Below are positions 59,181 through 64,000 of a stretch of 64,000 nucleotides of DNA, one piece after another. Source of the DNA: Manis javanica (Eukaryota > Chordata > Mammalia > Pholidota > Manidae); the NCBI RefSeq assembly GCF_040802235.1, contig NC_133157.1, positions 25,685,501 through 25,749,500 of the forward strand, written 5' to 3'. Within the stretch, counting starts at the first letter, position 1. Every line of letters begins with the position of its first letter. Under the pieces are notes generated by a model, which saw only the letters and a list, made by a program, of their open reading frames with translations, searched no databases and was not told where the DNA came from. The translations under genes and the position numbers were made by a program.

Positions 59181-59819
59181 CACCACCTCTGACTCCTTCT
59201 GAATTCAGAAATAATGTGAATGAAAATGTAATGGTTAGTAACTCTGAAAGGCCATTTACAGGTAGATATTCTTCCTTTAGAACTAGGGTTCTTTGTCTCA
59301 TCTCTTCCTTCTATAAACTCCTCTAGAACTTCTGAACTATACCACACAAGTTAATACTTCACTTGTGCTACCCTTACTAGTTCCATTATAGCTTCATAAC
59401 TCCTAACCTTGTTTTTCCAATCATATTTTAAAGACCCTGACCAAATACTCAAAGAATAGAATGGTTTCATATGATCAACATTCTCTATTCAAAAACAGCT
59501 AACTTCCAAAAATAAAAGCCAGTTCTCACAAAGCACCTCTAAGTAAAACGCTTCATTTTCAAGAGATTTCCTGATCCCCTAAACCACTGTGCCCAGATTG
59601 TTTTAGCTATCAAGTTAACATTACTTGATGCTAGCTAAAAAGAGAGTACTAACCAAAAGGCGCTTAATTGGCTTTTTTCATACATGTGGACAATTTGGGA
59701 CTCAATTTCAAATGTTTTTGTCTACTGTAATATCCTGATACTAATACTCTAATAAACCAATGTTAATATATTATCACTGGAAATAAAATTCCATCTGAGC
59801 CAACACCAACCACAACAAT

Positions 59820-60060
59820 AATGGCAATAAAAGCAGCTAACACTCATTGAGTGTTATGTGGCAGCTACTACTTCAAGTACATTAGAGGTTTCATTCATTT
59901 AATCCTTATAGAAACCCTAGAAGGATAACACAACATTTTAAAGATGAAGAAAATGAGGCAAAGTTAAATAAATAACCTGATCAGTTACACAGCAAGTAAG
60001 TGGTAGCCAGGATTTAAACGTAAGAAGTATGACCACAAGACTCAGTGTTAATCACCATGG
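59820..60060 (-). repeat. MIR SINE
   Basis: Inverted MIR order on plus: ACACTCATTGAGTGTTATGT, TTCATTCATTTAATCCTTAT, AAGATGAAGAAAATGAGGCA, TTACACAGCAAGTAAGTGGT, then CAGTGTTAATCACCATG. Confidence 0.88.
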
Positions 60061-60292
60061 TATATTGTTTCTCTCTGCCAAACTAGCAATAGAAGATATC
60101 CCTTAATGGGATTCTTAAGATGGAATATTTACTACAGTAAATAATTCTTTAAAATAAAGACTAGCAAATTTAATTATTCCTTAGCTAAATAAGAGGGGGA
60201 AAAATCACACTAAATTTCTTTAATATTTACATCCCAACGCTCATTACAGAAAAAATATCTTGCAGAAAAAAACATTTTTATACATAACTTTA

Positions 60293-64000
<3,708 letters not shown>

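Overview
The window is nuclear DNA from a placental mammal. It has GT-AG introns, one CpG island, ancient mammal-wide repeats (MIR, L2, MER2-, MER5- and MER3-like) and many LINE-1 copies of one lineage. No primate Alu, rodent B1/B2, carnivore tRNA-Lys SINE or ruminant Bov element was recognised. The L1 3' end, with its G-rich tract and a tail ending in GATTAATGATACC, resembles pangolin (Manis) L1s as I remember them. That species call is tentative.

Both genes lie on the minus strand. FSD1L (fibronectin type III and SPRY domain containing 1-like) runs right to left. Its last eight coding exons are at 60,440-60,319, 56,388-56,179, 54,976-54,878, 52,044-51,915, 48,320-48,220, 47,503-47,252, 31,500-31,412 and 25,529-25,407 (stop). 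They join in one frame with consistent splice phases and encode about 374 residues: the end of the COS region, a FN3 domain, a basic linker and the SPRY domain. The N-terminal exons should lie beyond 64,000. Downstream in the same orientation is FKTN (fukutin). Its CpG-island promoter is at about 15.6-16.3 kb and its start-codon exon at 7,563-7,357. The rest of FKTN lies beyond position 1. This FSD1L-then-FKTN order matches the known mammalian neighbourhood (human 9q31).

Region by region: 1-2,960 holds an L1 inserted into another L1's 3' tail; 2,961-16,300 is FKTN intron sequence, the start-codon exon and the promoter; 16.3-25.4 kb is the intergenic region plus the FSD1L 3' UTR; 25.4-60.4 kb is FSD1L; 60.4-64 kb is an FSD1L intron. 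The 15.75-kb intron between two SPRY exons carries a 12.6-kb nest of three L1s (33,610-46,249). An old L1 (A) was hit by a near full-length but broken L1 (B) and by an internally deleted L1 (C). Each insertion has target-site duplications readable in the sequence.

No new gene system is claimed. The best leads are the nested L1 structure, two L1 copies with separate internal ORF2 deletions, three tiny L1-tail insertions that share nearly the same 5' truncation point, antisense frames that read out through the 5' ends of three L1s, and a possible solo LTR. Repeat boundaries are read by eye and approximate unless a duplication fixes them.
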